This document shows, one piece after another, positions 1 to 9,430 of a stretch of 64,000 nt of DNA. The position numbers and the translations under genes were made by a program. Location of the stretch: the NCBI GenBank assembly GCA_963651465.1, contig CAVJPS010000012.1:106515-170514 (forward strand). The letters run 5' to 3'. This stretch comes from SUG2458 sp963651465 (GTDB taxonomy: Bacteria > Bacillota_I > Bacilli_A > RFN20 > CAG-826). The notes below the pieces were generated by a model, which worked only from the letters and a program-made list of their open reading frames with translations, had not been told where the DNA came from and ran no database searches. The first letter of the stretch is position 1; every line of letters begins with the position of its first letter.

Positions 1-1
1 T

Positions 2-604
2 GCATATGAAAACTTTAATGCTGCAAGTGCATCTGTAAAGGTTAATGGTGTTTCCATTCACCCTGGTAGTGCTAAAGGTGTTATGGTTAATTCTCAAATA
101 GTTGCAATGGAATATTTTAATTTATTACCTCCAGCCCGTCCTGAGAATACCGAAAAATATGAAGGCTTTATTCATTTACACGGTATTGAAGGTGATGTTA
201 CAACTACAAATATGTATTTCATTATTCGTAACCACGATGCTATTTTATTTGAAAAAGCTAAACTTGATATGATTAATGCTTGTGAATCAATTAATAAAAA
301 ATATGGTGAAGGTACAATTGAAATATCAATTAAAGACTCATATCGTAATATGAAAGAAATTGTTATGGAACACCAAGATGCTATTGAATTACCAATTAAA
401 GCTTTAGAAGAATGTGGACTAAAGCCATCTTCAGAACCTATTAGAGGTGGAACAGATGGTGCTACTTTATCATTTAAAGGAATAGTATGTCCAAACCTTG
501 GAACAGGTTGTGGTAATTTCCATGGACCATATGAATTTGCAGATTTTACTGATATGAAACGTATGGTTGAAGTAGTTTTAAAAATGATTTATCTATTAAA
601 ATAG
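2..604 (+). CDS. pepT: Peptidase T (tripeptide aminopeptidase), C-terminal half, cut by the window edge
   Basis: This is the last 200 residues of an M20B-family zinc aminopeptidase that removes the N-terminal residue from tripeptides in the cytoplasm. The reading frame is open from base 2, so the start lies before the window; full-length PepT is about 410 residues. Visible family signatures are NGVSIHPGSAKG near the start, IRNHD in the middle, and PIRGGTDGATLSF followed by GCGNFHGPYEF near the end; the His of FHG is a metal ligand in this family. A hairpin terminator follows, so it ends its transcript. The identification is firm; only the missing N-terminus is uncertain. Confidence 0.93.
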   Translation, partial: AYENFNAASASVKVNGVSIHPGSAKGVMVNSQIVAMEYFNLLPPARPENTEKYEGFIHLHGIEGDVTTTNMYFIIRNHDAILFEKAKLDMINACESINKKYGEGTIEISIKDSYRNMKEIVMEHQDAIELPIKALEECGLKPSSEPIRGGTDGATLSFKGIVCPNLGTGCGNFHGPYEFADFTDMKRMVEVVLKMIYLLK

Positions 605-644
605 ATAGAAAAAAATTACAAAACTTTCAATTTATTTAATTATT

Positions 645-680
645 AAAAGGGTGAAAATATTATATGTCGCCCTTTTTTAT
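645..680 (+). terminator. Rho-independent terminator after pepT
   Basis: The arms AAAGGGTG and CGCCCTTT pair (one G-U) and are followed by a run of T. Confidence 0.8.
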
Positions 681-725
681 TGTTTTATATGAACTGATTC
701 ATTAAAATAAAAGCAGGGTGATAAT

Positions 726-1382
726 ATGAAAAATTATTTTTTAGACGAGATAACAGAACAAATTAGTTTACCAATGGCTCTTGTAGATTATATTCCGGTA
801 ATACTATTTGTTTGCACATGTGTTATCTTACTTCTTCATTTCTTTAGAAAAATGAAGCTATGGAACTACATCATAATGGTTGTAGGATGTGCAGGCGTTT
901 CCATTGCTGGTTTAGGAAAAGCAATTTGGAAAACTTTATGTGTATTTGGCATTAATATTAAATGGATTAATGATTCATTCTTCCCAGTTCAATCTATGTC
1001 ATTTTTAATCTTAGCTATAGCATTATTGATTTATGGTGCTATGATTTCAAAAGATAAAAAGAATAATATTGAAACAACATATGCTATGGCACCATTAACA
1101 CTTGTATCAATTTTATTACAAGTTGTAGGTTTCGCATTACTTGTTGTTGCATTAATTGTTATTACAGTTAAAAGTTGTGAAAAGAAGGTATTACCTATTG
1201 TTTTATTCGCTTTATCCTTCGTCTTTATGATGGGTATGGGTTACTTAGGTGTTAAATTTGATGATTCTTCTTCAATGCACTGGATTGCACAAGTTACTAA
1301 TATTATTGGTCAAACATCATTATTCACTGGTACTTTATTAATTTATGTTGACGCAAAGAAACATAACAAATTACCTCAATAA
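726..1382 (+). CDS. Unknown integral membrane protein, about six membrane segments
   Basis: The product has 218 residues and I do not recognise its family. Six hydrophobic stretches are visible, at roughly residues 22-42, 47-70, 85-110, 118-147, 154-176 and 183-210, with short Lys-rich connections such as SKDKKNN. There is no signal peptide, no catalytic motif and no large soluble domain. The start is ATG with a GCAGGGTGA ribosome binding site. It stands alone between the pepT terminator and a decayed mobile-element region, so context gives no functional hint. Confidence 0.8.
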   Translation: MKNYFLDEITEQISLPMALVDYIPVILFVCTCVILLLHFFRKMKLWNYIIMVVGCAGVSIAGLGKAIWKTLCVFGINIKWINDSFFPVQSMSFLILAIALLIYGAMISKDKKNNIETTYAMAPLTLVSILLQVVGFALLVVALIVITVKSCEKKVLPIVLFALSFVFMMGMGYLGVKFDDSSSMHWIAQVTNIIGQTSLFTGTLLIYVDAKKHNKLPQ

Positions 1383-1497
1383 TTGATAAAATGAGTATTT
1401 CTTAGTGAACGAATTTTTAAAACTAAGATATTATAAAAATGAAGTAAAACCAAAAAGTTGAAATGAGGTTTTAAGATTTATTAAATCATAAACTATT

Positions 1498-1540
1498 AAA
1501 GGATTATTGTCTACATTGTGTATGTGATAATCCTTTTTAA
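1498..1540 (+). terminator. Hairpin with T-tract, probable terminator
   Basis: The arms AAAGGATTAT and ATAATCCTTT form a 10-bp perfect stem followed by TTTTTAATTTT. It lies 116 bases after the membrane protein and overlaps the 3' end of the transposase remnant on the other strand. It may terminate the membrane protein transcript. Confidence 0.6.
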
Positions 1541-1650
1541 TTTTACTGTAATTCTATCCTTATTATAATATTCTATATATTTCTCCATTGCTTTCTTTAA
1601 CTCTTCTAAAGATTAAACTCATATTTATGATTATAAAAAATTAAAGTGAA
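1511..1650 (-). pseudogene. Decayed IS3-family transposase, C-terminal remnant
   Basis: Reading the minus strand from about 1612 down to 1511 gives the peptide SLEELKKAMEKYIEYYN followed by KDRITVKLK and then a stop. This matches the C-terminus of IS3/IS150-type transposases (EL.KAI..YI.YYN..RI..KLKG). Just upstream another frame gives FYNHKYEF, which resembles the preceding family motif (F.GHEYEF), so a one-base frameshift separates the pieces. The catalytic DDE core and the inverted repeats were not found. The rest of the 1383-1836 gap is AT-rich and holds no other gene I can support. Confidence 0.72.
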
Positions 1651-1836
1651 CCATAAAGTCTGACTAAGAGACTTGAATAACTTAGAGGCTTATTTAAAAA
1701 ATCAATTTAATTAACCTTTTGTAGTATATCATGACAAGCACGTGTTTTAATGCCTTTTTGTTAAATTTAATTTTAATTAAATAAATCAATGTTAATTTTT
1801 AGATTATATGATAAAAAAAATTACGAAGAAAATATT

Positions 1837-2501
1837 ATGTCAAATATAAAAGTCTTTGAAAATAAAAAAATTAGAACTAAGTGGAATGAACAAGAAGAAG
1901 ATTGGTATTTCTCGTTAGTGGATATTGTTGCTGTACTAGCTGATACAACAAATCCTACTGAATATCTTAAAAAAATGAGAAAAAGAGATGTAGAACTAGG
2001 AACTTACCTAGGGACAAATTGTCCCCTGGTAGAAATGGTTGGACTAAATGGTTTAAAACGTAAAGTTTTGGCTGGTAATACTAAAATAGTATTGCGTCTT
2101 ATTCAATCAATTCCAAGCAAAAAGGCTGAACCTTTTAAGATTTGGCTAGCTCAAGTCGGAAGCGAAAGATTAGATGAAATTGCAGATCCACAAATTGCAA
2201 TAGATAGGGCCATTGCTATATATAGAGAAAAGGGCTATTCAGAAGAATGGATAACTCAAAGAATGATGACTATTAAAATGCGTAAAGAACTTACTGCCGA
2301 ATGGCAAAAAAGGGTATAACACAAGAAAAAGGCAATGCAATTTTAACCAATGAAATGACTAAGGCTTGGAGCGGATTATCTGTGCAAGAATATAAAAAGT
2401 TCAAAGGTTTGAAAAAGGAAAATTTGCGTGATAACATGACCAACATTGAACTTGTACTTAATATGCTTGCGGAAGTAACCACAACCGAATTATCCGTCTA
2501 G
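1837..2501 (+). pseudogene. BRO-N family phage antirepressor-like protein, frameshifted
   Basis: The first frame, from ATG 1837, encodes MSNIKVFENKKIRTKW and then DWYFSLVDIVAVL, the usual opening of BRO-N domains in phage antirepressors. It stops at 2319. A second frame overlapping from about 2301 continues the protein with GNAILTNEMTKAWSGLSVQ, then EYKKFKGLKKENLRDNMTN and LVLNMLAE, the normal C-terminus of this family. The break lies at the run CAAAAAAGGG near 2306-2315; one extra A would restore CAA AAA AAG GGT and a protein of about 221 residues. This is either a real one-base deletion or a homopolymer sequencing error. The ribosome binding site is poor. Base use in the second part is richer in G and C than its neighbours, which fits a phage or plasmid origin. 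Confidence 0.85.
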
Positions 2502-2508
2502 TACAAAA

Positions 2509-2545
2509 AAGAACCTAACTCAAAGTAGTTAGATTCTTTTTTCTT
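2509..2545 (+). terminator. Rho-independent terminator after the BRO-N remnant
   Basis: The arms AAGAACCTAACT and AGTTAGATTCTT pair with one mismatch and lead into TTTTTCTTTT. Confidence 0.75.
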
Positions 2546-2642
2546 TTGTTCTGCAATTATCTAATGTGTTATCCTATAGGACTTTTGTTTGTAATTTATT
2601 TAAAAAAGTGATATTATCTATCACGCTAAGGAGGTTTTTAGT

Positions 2643-4295
2643 ATGAAGTTCAATGAATTAAATATTGATGTTAATATTATAAAAGCAATTGAAGAAATTG
2701 GTTATACTGAACTTACTCCAATTCAAGAAAAAACTATTCCGTTAATTTTAGAAGGAAAAGATGTTTTAGCAGAAGCACCTACGGGAACAGGTAAAACATG
2801 TGCTTTCGCATTACCGTTAATTGATAAAATAAATACTTCTCTAGATAAAGTTCAAGCATTAGTATTAGTTCCTACCCGTGAACTTGCTATTCAAGTAACT
2901 AAAGAAATTAGAGATTATTATAAATATAAAGAAGGTTGTTCTTCATTACCAATTTATGGTGGTCAAATGATTAGCCGTCAAATTATGTTATTAAAGAAAC
3001 ATCCGAATATTATTGTTTCAACACCAGGACGTTTATTAGATCATCTTGAAAGAAAAACTATTAAATTACAACATCTTAAGTATTTAGTATTAGATGAATG
3101 TGATGAAATGCTTGATATGGGATTTAAACCTGATATTGAAAAAGTATTAAGTTATTGTAAAACCGAACATCAAACTTTATTATTTAGTGCAACTATTAGT
3201 GAAGAAATCAAAAAGATTTCTAAAGAATTTCAAAGTGACGAAAAAGTATTTGTTAAAACAGAACGAGAGAATAAATTTAATGATTACATTAAACAATATT
3301 TTCTAAGAGTTGCTGAAAATGAAAAAAAGCGTAATTTAGTTAATATCTTAAATGGTAGTGAATTTAATCAATGTTTTGTCTTCGTTAGAACTAAAACTAA
3401 AGTCGACCATTTAACAAATATATTACGTTTAATGAATTATAGCGTTACATCTATTCACGGTGATATGAATCAACATCAACGTGATGAAGCAATGAAGTCA
3501 TTTAGAAATAAAGAAAAGAAGATTTTAATTGCAACTGATATGGCAGCCCGTGGGCTTGATATTCCTGCGGTTGATATGGTTATTAATTACGATATACCAG
3601 ATGAACATGAATATTATTTGCATCGTATTGGTCGAACAGGCCGTGCTAATGGATATGGTATAGCAATTACATTTTTTATGAAAAATCAAATGGTTCTAAA
3701 ATCGAAATTTGAATCTATGACTCAAGATAAAATTGAAGAATTTAAATTATTTACTAAGAAGGAGGAAACAAGAACTATGGCAGAAAAAGCATTACAAGAA
3801 ATTAAAAATGAAGTAGTAAACGGAAATGCTGATGAATATGAAGCAATTGTTAAAGAATATCTTCAAGATATTAATAGTGAAGGCAATAATATCTCACCTG
3901 TAAAACTTGCTGCAGTATTATTAAAACAATATATTAAAAAACCTTCTTTAGAAATAATAGCAGGTAATGAGAAAAATAAAATAAGAGAAGAAAATAACGC
4001 TAAAGCAACTAAAGAAAATAGCAATAACGAAAATACAATTCGTTTCTTTGTTAATATTGGTTTACAAGATGGTATTAAAGAAAAAAGCTTAAAAGATTTA
4101 GTTATTCAAAAATGCAATATTCCTAATTCAAAGATTGTTGATGTTTATTGTAAAAAGTCATTTTCATTTGTTGAAGTTAATAAAGAATGTAAGAAAGACC
4201 TTATGCAAAACTTAATCGGTTCTTCTTATAATGGTCGTAAAATAAACGTTGAAGTTAGTGAAGGCAAAAAGAATTGTAAATCAAAACATAAATAA
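2643..4295 (+). CDS. DEAD-box RNA helicase with C-terminal DbpA-type RNA-binding domain
   Basis: This 550-residue ATP-dependent RNA helicase unwinds short RNA duplexes and probably acts in ribosome assembly or mRNA turnover, especially in the cold. Motifs run in order: APTGTGKT (I), PTRELAIQ (Ia), TPGRLLDH (Ib), DECD (II, in place of DEAD), SAT (III), then ATDMAARGLD (V) and HRIGRTGRA (VI). After a low-complexity Lys/Asn linker, residues about 465-540 form a DbpA-like RNA-binding domain (IRFFVNIGLQDG to RKINVEVSEGKK). The ribosome binding site AAGGAGG is strong. The gene is a single transcription unit between two terminators. It could be called CshA or DbpA; the C-terminal domain favours the CshA/DeaD/DbpA group, but I cannot assign the exact orthologue. 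Confidence 0.93.
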   Translation: MKFNELNIDVNIIKAIEEIGYTELTPIQEKTIPLILEGKDVLAEAPTGTGKTCAFALPLIDKINTSLDKVQALVLVPTRELAIQVTKEIRDYYKYKEGCSSLPIYGGQMISRQIMLLKKHPNIIVSTPGRLLDHLERKTIKLQHLKYLVLDECDEMLDMGFKPDIEKVLSYCKTEHQTLLFSATISEEIKKISKEFQSDEKVFVKTERENKFNDYIKQYFLRVAENEKKRNLVNILNGSEFNQCFVFVRTKTKVDHLTNILRLMNYSVTSIHGDMNQHQRDEAMKSFRNKEKKILIATDMAARGLDIPAVDMVINYDIPDEHEYYLHRIGRTGRANGYGIAITFFMKNQMVLKSKFESMTQDKIEEFKLFTKKEETRTMAEKALQEIKNEVVNGNADEYEAIVKEYLQDINSEGNNISPVKLAAVLLKQYIKKPSLEIIAGNEKNKIREENNAKATKENSNNENTIRFFVNIGLQDGIKEKSLKDLVIQKCNIPNSKIVDVYCKKSFSFVEVNKECKKDLMQNLIGSSYNGRKINVEVSEGKKNCKSKHK

Positions 4296-4301
4296 AACTT
4301 T

Positions 4302-4334
4302 AAAAGAATAGAACTTTAATCTATTCTTTTTTAA
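4302..4334 (+). terminator. Rho-independent terminator after the RNA helicase
   Basis: A perfect stem AAAAGAATAG / CTATTCTTTT is followed by further T residues. Confidence 0.85.
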
Positions 4335-4397
4335 TAATTTATTATTTGTTAATGACATATATAATATAGTAAAATATGAGGGCAAGGAGATGATTTT

Positions 4398-5549
4398 ATG
4401 AAATACGTTATAGTAGGTTCTGGCGCAACAGGATTATTACTTTCAATTCTTCTTAAAAGAAATAATGTTTCTTGTGAAGTTATTGTCCTTGATAAAAATA
4501 AAAAAGTAGCTAAAAAGTTATACGCTACTGGAAATGGTAAATGTAATCTAGGTAATACCTTAATAAATGATTATGTTTATAATGATAAGATTGCTTTATC
4601 TTACCTTAATAATTTTCCATTAGGAGAACAACGTAAATTATTAAATGAATTAGGTTTATTAACTAAAATGAATAATAATTTATGTTATCCATTTAGTGAA
4701 AGTGCTCGTATGTTTGTAGATTCTTTAATTGCAAAAGCAACTTCCTTAGGTGTTAAATTTTTAGTTGAAAAAGAAGTAACAGATTATGATTTAACGAAAG
4801 TATTTCTATCTAATGGTGAAACTATTACTTACGATAAATTATTTATAACTGTTGGAGGACATTCTTCTCCAATATATGGTACTGATGGTAATTTTAATAA
4901 AGTTTTATTAAACCATAATTATAAAATTAGTAATGTTTATCCAGGCCTTTGTCCATTAAGAACAGTTGAAAAAACTAAAGAAGTTAATGGTCAAAGAATA
5001 AAAGCTAATGTAACTTTATTAAAAAATGATAAAGAAATATATAGTGATAAAGGTGAAGTATTATTTAAAAATGATGGATTAAGTGGAATTGTAATTATGA
5101 ATGTTTCTTCAATGATTGCTCGTACATTTAATTCTAATAATAAATATAAAATTATTCTTGATGTTATTCCTAATTTAAATAAAGATGATTTGATTTTAAA
5201 TATAGAAAATAATCGTAAAAACAATAATATACTTGATGGTTTATTCACCGTAGAACTTTCTAATTTTATTAGTAAATTACTAGGAGTAAATAATAAATCT
5301 AGTAACGATGAGATTATAAATAAATTAAAATCATTAACTTTTAATTTTAAAGAATTATATGATTTTAAAGATTCTCAAGTTACTGTTGGAGGATTGCTTT
5401 TAGAAAATATTAATGTTAGTACATTAGAATCTAAGATTGAATCAAATATTTATTTTGGTGGCGAAATATTAAATTTAGATGGTTTATGTGGTGGCTATAA
5501 CTTAATGTTATGTTTTGCAATTGCATATACATTATCTAAGAATTGTTGA
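4398..5549 (+). CDS. HI0933/BaiN-like FAD-dependent oxidoreductase
   Basis: The 383-residue product is a flavoprotein of the HI0933 family, whose members reduce or oxidise small molecules, mostly unknown. The N-terminal dinucleotide fold shows VGSGATGLLLS, followed by the family signature ATGNGKCNLGN at about residue 46. Later come GGHSSPIYGTDGN and the C-terminal FAD contact GLCGGYNLMLCFA. It is slightly short for the family (usually 390-420). The start ATG has AAGGAGATGA upstream. The serine dehydratase begins 11 bases after its stop, so the two are probably co-transcribed. The family call is firm; the substrate is unknown. Confidence 0.88.
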   Translation: MKYVIVGSGATGLLLSILLKRNNVSCEVIVLDKNKKVAKKLYATGNGKCNLGNTLINDYVYNDKIALSYLNNFPLGEQRKLLNELGLLTKMNNNLCYPFSESARMFVDSLIAKATSLGVKFLVEKEVTDYDLTKVFLSNGETITYDKLFITVGGHSSPIYGTDGNFNKVLLNHNYKISNVYPGLCPLRTVEKTKEVNGQRIKANVTLLKNDKEIYSDKGEVLFKNDGLSGIVIMNVSSMIARTFNSNNKYKIILDVIPNLNKDDLILNIENNRKNNNILDGLFTVELSNFISKLLGVNNKSSNDEIINKLKSLTFNFKELYDFKDSQVTVGGLLLENINVSTLESKIESNIYFGGEILNLDGLCGGYNLMLCFAIAYTLSKNC

Positions 5550-5560
5550 GGTATAAATCA

Positions 5561-6766
5561 ATGTTATCGATTAAAAGTTTATATAAAATAGGACCAGGGC
5601 CTTCTAGTTCTCACACTATGGGACCTGCAAGTGCTGTCCGCTATTGCTTAGATAAATATAAAAATATTACCAATATAGAGTTGACTTTATATTGTTCTTT
5701 AGCTTTAACCGGAAAAGGACACTTAACTGATTATATTGCTGATAAAGAAATGAAAGATATTCCTCACCAAATTATTTTTGATGTTAAGACTAAAACTAAA
5801 CATCCAAATACAATGAAGTTTGTTATTACTACAACAGAAGGTATATTTGAGGAAACTATTATTTCTGTTGGCGGTGGACTTATAAAAGTAGAGGGTTCTA
5901 ATTATGATAAACTTTATGACGACAAATATGAACTAAGTACTTTTAATAAAATAAAAGATTATTGCTTAAATAATAATTTAACTTTAATTGATTTTATTCA
6001 TAAATACGATGACGATGATATTAATTCATACTTAGAAATGATTTATTCTAAAATGGTTAATCTTGTCGATAATGGTCTTACTAAAGAAGGTTTATTACCT
6101 GGTAAGCTAAAAGTTGAACGTAAAGCTAAAAAAATTTTAAATTCTATTCCTAGTTATGAAACTGAAAGTTTAAAGGAACGTCGTTTAATTATGGCTTATG
6201 CTTTTGCTGCAAGTGAAGAGAATGCAGCTGGAGAAGAAATTGTTACTGCTCCTACTTGTGGTTCATGTGGAGTATTACCGTCTTTAGTTAAATATTATAG
6301 TGCAACTTATCCACATCAAAAAATGATTGATGGACTTGCAGTTGCAGGATTAATTGGATTATTAGTAAAAACAAATGCTTCGATATCAGGTGCTGAATGT
6401 GGCTGCCAAGCAGAAATTGGTACGGCTTCTTCTATGGGTGCAGCTTTAATAACTTTTTTAAACGATGGTTCAATTGAACAAATTGGTCGTGCTAGTGAAA
6501 TCGCAATGGAACATTCTTTGGGTTTAACATGTGATCCAGTTGGAGGATATGTTCAAATTCCTTGTATTGAACGTAACGCAATTTATGCTCTTAGATCGAT
6601 TGAAAGTGCAACTTTAGCAATGATGATTGAACCAACAAATAACAAAATATCATTTGATGAAGTTGTAAAGACAATGTATAAGACAGGTTTAGATTTACAA
6701 AAAGCATATCGAGAAACGGCTAAGGGTGGTCTAGCTAAGATGTACCGTAAAACACATCTAAAATAA
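5561..6766 (+). CDS. sdaA: L-serine dehydratase, iron-sulfur type, single chain
   Basis: The enzyme converts L-serine to pyruvate and ammonia using an oxygen-sensitive [4Fe-4S] cluster. It joins the beta domain (KIGPGPSSSHTMGP at the start) and the alpha domain in one chain of 401 residues. Cluster cysteines are visible in TCGSCG, ECGCQAEIG and CDPVGGYVQIPC. I chose ATG 5561 because GAGG lies upstream at suitable distance and the N-terminus then reads MLSIKSLYKIG; an in-frame TTG at 5543 overlaps the previous gene and is unlikely. A strong two-way terminator follows. Confidence 0.93.
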   Translation: MLSIKSLYKIGPGPSSSHTMGPASAVRYCLDKYKNITNIELTLYCSLALTGKGHLTDYIADKEMKDIPHQIIFDVKTKTKHPNTMKFVITTTEGIFEETIISVGGGLIKVEGSNYDKLYDDKYELSTFNKIKDYCLNNNLTLIDFIHKYDDDDINSYLEMIYSKMVNLVDNGLTKEGLLPGKLKVERKAKKILNSIPSYETESLKERRLIMAYAFAASEENAAGEEIVTAPTCGSCGVLPSLVKYYSATYPHQKMIDGLAVAGLIGLLVKTNASISGAECGCQAEIGTASSMGAALITFLNDGSIEQIGRASEIAMEHSLGLTCDPVGGYVQIPCIERNAIYALRSIESATLAMMIEPTNNKISFDEVVKTMYKTGLDLQKAYRETAKGGLAKMYRKTHLK

Positions 6767-6771
6767 AAAGC

Positions 6772-6802
6772 ATCCCACATTTTGAAATGTGGGATTTTGT
6801 TT
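6772..6802. terminator. Two-way terminator between sdaA and the convergent methyltransferase gene
   Basis: An 11-bp perfect stem ATCCCACATTT / AAATGTGGGAT with a 2-base loop has T residues on its right and A residues on its left, so it can stop transcripts from both sides. It ends at the stop codon of the minus-strand gene. Confidence 0.88.
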
Positions 6803-7524
6803 TACTTAGATTGTTGTTTTATTAATTCATATATTGCTATTCCAACAGCTGATGGTAAATTTAGTGAATCAATGTTTTTAGTGTGTTTAATAATAACACT
6901 ATTATTAGTTAAATATTTAATATCTAATCCAGTAGCTTCATTGCCAAATACAAGTGTTACTGGTGATTTAGGAAATATAGTTTCTTGTAAAGTTTTAGAT
7001 GCTTGTAACATAAATGAATATGGAATATTAGCATTGTATTTTTCTTTATATTCTTCATATGAATTAAAATATTCAATATTTACATTAAATATAGCACCCA
7101 TTGAAGCACGGACTACTTTAGGATTAAAAATATCAACACCAGGTCTAATAATACCTATATTTTGAATACCAAAGCCAAGAGAAGAACGAATAATTGTTCC
7201 TAAATTGCCCATATCACTTGGGTTATCTAATAATACATGATTTACATTTGCATTAAGTTCATTACTGTATTTTTTAAATACTCCTATAATATAACAGTTT
7301 TCTTTAGGGGATAATTTATTAATAAGTTTATCGTTATTAACTATATTTATATTATTTTTACTACATATTGCTTTAATTTTATCTAACACTTCTTTATTAG
7401 TAAAAGATGAATGAATTAATACCATTAAAACTTTTTGAGGTTTATGAGTTAATAATTCAATAGTAGGAAATGCTCCTAAAGCATAAGAATATTCATATTC
7501 TTTTTTATATGGTTTTAATTCCAT
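6802..7524 (-). CDS. TrmH/SpoU-family RNA 2'-O-methyltransferase
   Basis: This 240-residue SPOUT-fold enzyme transfers methyl from S-adenosylmethionine to a ribose in tRNA or rRNA. The three family motifs are present: NPSDMGNLGTIIRSSLGFG (motif 1), LVFGNEATGL (motif 2) and IDSLNLPSAVGIAIYEL (motif 3, forming the knot). The N-terminal 90 residues look like the usual substrate-binding domain. It is a single minus-strand gene. The exact target nucleotide cannot be told from sequence. Confidence 0.9.
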   Translation of the reverse strand: MELKPYKKEYEYSYALGAFPTIELLTHKPQKVLMVLIHSSFTNKEVLDKIKAICSKNNINIVNNDKLINKLSPKENCYIIGVFKKYSNELNANVNHVLLDNPSDMGNLGTIIRSSLGFGIQNIGIIRPGVDIFNPKVVRASMGAIFNVNIEYFNSYEEYKEKYNANIPYSFMLQASKTLQETIFPKSPVTLVFGNEATGLDIKYLTNNSVIIKHTKNIDSLNLPSAVGIAIYELIKQQSK

Positions 7525-7589
7525 TTATATCAATCCTTTCTAATATAAAGTAATTATAAACTAATTTAGATTAAACTTTAACAATAAAA

Positions 7590-7620
7590 GCAAAATGAAA
7601 AGGGTTCTATTGAACCCTTA
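7590..7620 (-). terminator. Terminator after yebC
   Basis: The stem AAGGGTTC / GAACCCTT lies just beyond the yebC stop; on the minus strand it is followed by a T-rich stretch. Confidence 0.75.
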
Positions 7621-7625
7621 TGCAA

Positions 7626-8336
7626 TTAAATATTTTCGACGTTGTGATAAACGTTTTGAACATCTTCAACTTCATCTAATGTATCAAGAAGTTGGTGCAT
7701 TCTTTCAAGATGTTCATCATCTAATGTAATCCATTCATTTGGAATAGGTGCTTTTTCACATTTTTCAAATTCAGTAATTCCATTATCGTTTAATACTTTC
7801 TTAGCATTTTCAAATGCTTCTGGAGTTACATAAACAATTGCGAATTCTTCATCTTTTTCAACTGAAGTAACATCAACATCTGACATAATTAATAATTCTT
7901 CTAATTCAGCTGCTGATTGTTCTGTTTTGAAAATAAATTCACCTTTTAATTCAAAGTTAAATGAAACAGAACCTTCGTGTCCACCTTTTTTAAGAACTGC
8001 AGTTCTAACATTAACTAAAGCACGGTTTGTATTACTAGTTAATGTATCAACGATTAAGTAACAGTTGCCAGGTCCGAAGAATTCATAACGACCTTCAATA
8101 TAGTTTTCACCTGTGCCACCTTTTGCTTTTTCAATAGCTCTTTCAATGACATCTTTTGAAAGGTTTTGTCCTCTATATTTTTCGATAACTGCTCTTAAAG
8201 CTAAGTTACTATTTGGATCTGGCTCACCAGATTTTGCAGCCATATAAATTTCTTTAGAAGCTCTCATACCAAGAGCTGATTTTTTAGCTGCAGTTGCTGC
8301 CATAGAAGCTGCTCTAACTTCGTGTGCTCTTCCCAT
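7626..8336 (-). CDS. yebC: YebC/PmpR family protein (YeeN-like)
   Basis: The 236-residue product opens with MGRAHEVRAASMAATAAKK and contains KEIYMAAKSGEPDP, then DVIERAIEKAKGG and GPGNCYLIVDTLTSNTNR, all hallmarks of YebC proteins. Members have been described as transcription regulators and, more recently, linked to relief of ribosome stalling at proline-rich stretches. The MGRAHEVR opening places it with the YeeN-type branch. It is transcribed alone and diverges from the ATP-grasp gene at 8503. AAGGAG precedes the ATG on the minus strand. Confidence 0.93.
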   Translation of the reverse strand: MGRAHEVRAASMAATAAKKSALGMRASKEIYMAAKSGEPDPNSNLALRAVIEKYRGQNLSKDVIERAIEKAKGGTGENYIEGRYEFFGPGNCYLIVDTLTSNTNRALVNVRTAVLKKGGHEGSVSFNFELKGEFIFKTEQSAAELEELLIMSDVDVTSVEKDEEFAIVYVTPEAFENAKKVLNDNGITEFEKCEKAPIPNEWITLDDEHLERMHQLLDTLDEVEDVQNVYHNVENI

Positions 8337-8502
8337 AAATAAAATCTCCTTTTTTCAATTTTCGATTTATTATAGCACTTTTTAATGTAGGCTGTTTAGT
8401 AGTTTTTTAGACTTTTCCACAAAAAAAGTAAAAAAATTAATAATTTTTTAAAGTTATTATTAAAAAATGATATATTTTAATTATCTATTGAGGTGGTATG
8501 TT

Positions 8503-9390
8503 ATGTATAACAAGGGACTTATTATAACAAATGGGTTCGTTTTGTGGTCAGGAACCAAGCATATGGTTTTAAGATTAATTGAAGAATTTAAGAAATTAAA
8601 TATTGAAATCGACCATAAAATGAATAATGAAATTTTTACTTTTATTGATAGTGACGGGAATATTAAAACTAGTGATTTACCATATGATTTTATTATTTTC
8701 TTGGACAAAGATTTATATGTTTCTACTTTACTTGAAAAAAGTGGATATCGTTTATTTAATAAAGCCGAACCTATTAGATTTTGTGATGATAAGATGTTAA
8801 CTCATATGCTACTTGCAAACAATAATATAAAAATGCCAAAAACAATTTCTTGTCCACTTCAATATGCTCCAGGTGATAAAAAAGAATTTTTAGATTGCTT
8901 ATGTAATACACTTACATTTCCTTTTGTAGTAAAAGAAATATATGGATCTTCTGGCAAACAAGTTCATTTAGTTTATACACGAACTCAATTAAATGAATTA
9001 GAGAAAACATTAGGTTATAAGCCTCATATTTACCAAGAATATATTAAAGAGTCTAGTGGTACAGATTATAGAATTATTGTTATCGGTCATAAAGTTGTTG
9101 CTCATATGCGTAGACAAAGTACCGACGATAATGAATTTAGAAGTAATATTGAAACTGGTGGAATAGGAATAATTGATGAATTAGATCCAAAATTTGCGAA
9201 AGTAGCAATTAAAGTTTCTGAACTTTTAGATTTAGATTATTGTGGTGTTGATTTACTTATTGGTAATGATAATGAACCAATTTTATGTGAAGTTAATTCT
9301 AATGCATTTATATCTGGAATAGAAAAATATAGTGGTTTAAATGTTGCTAAAGAATATGCTTTATACATCCAAAAAAATATATATAAATAA
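8503..9390 (+). CDS. RimK-like ATP-grasp ligase, first paralogue (intact ATP site)
   Basis: The 295-residue protein belongs to the RimK-like ATP-grasp group, which joins amino acids or other amines to carboxyl groups. Visible features are CDDKMLTHMLLANNN plus PKTI at the start of the ATP-grasp domain, the Gly-rich loop EIYGSSGKQV (GSSG at residues 148-151), DYRIIVIG, and the C-terminal metal-binding signature LCEVNSNAF. I chose ATG 8503 because GAGGTGG lies 6 bases upstream and because the paralogue at 10001 then begins at the same residue and also has 295 residues. It lies just before a Fur-type regulator. The substrate is unknown. Confidence 0.85.
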   Translation: MYNKGLIITNGFVLWSGTKHMVLRLIEEFKKLNIEIDHKMNNEIFTFIDSDGNIKTSDLPYDFIIFLDKDLYVSTLLEKSGYRLFNKAEPIRFCDDKMLTHMLLANNNIKMPKTISCPLQYAPGDKKEFLDCLCNTLTFPFVVKEIYGSSGKQVHLVYTRTQLNELEKTLGYKPHIYQEYIKESSGTDYRIIVIGHKVVAHMRRQSTDDNEFRSNIETGGIGIIDELDPKFAKVAIKVSELLDLDYCGVDLLIGNDNEPILCEVNSNAFISGIEKYSGLNVAKEYALYIQKNIYK

Positions 9391-9430
9391 AAAGAAATAT
9401 GTTTTTAATTTATATTTAACAAAATATATT

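Noticed and set aside
2296..2320. Programmed -1 frameshift to rescue the BRO-N gene
   Set aside because: The run is read CAA AAA AGG, which is not a canonical slippery heptamer; one-base deletion or read error is simpler.
6782..7165. 127-residue open frame on the plus strand
   Set aside because: It is antisense to the TrmH-type methyltransferase gene, whose motifs are complete; no ribosome binding site.
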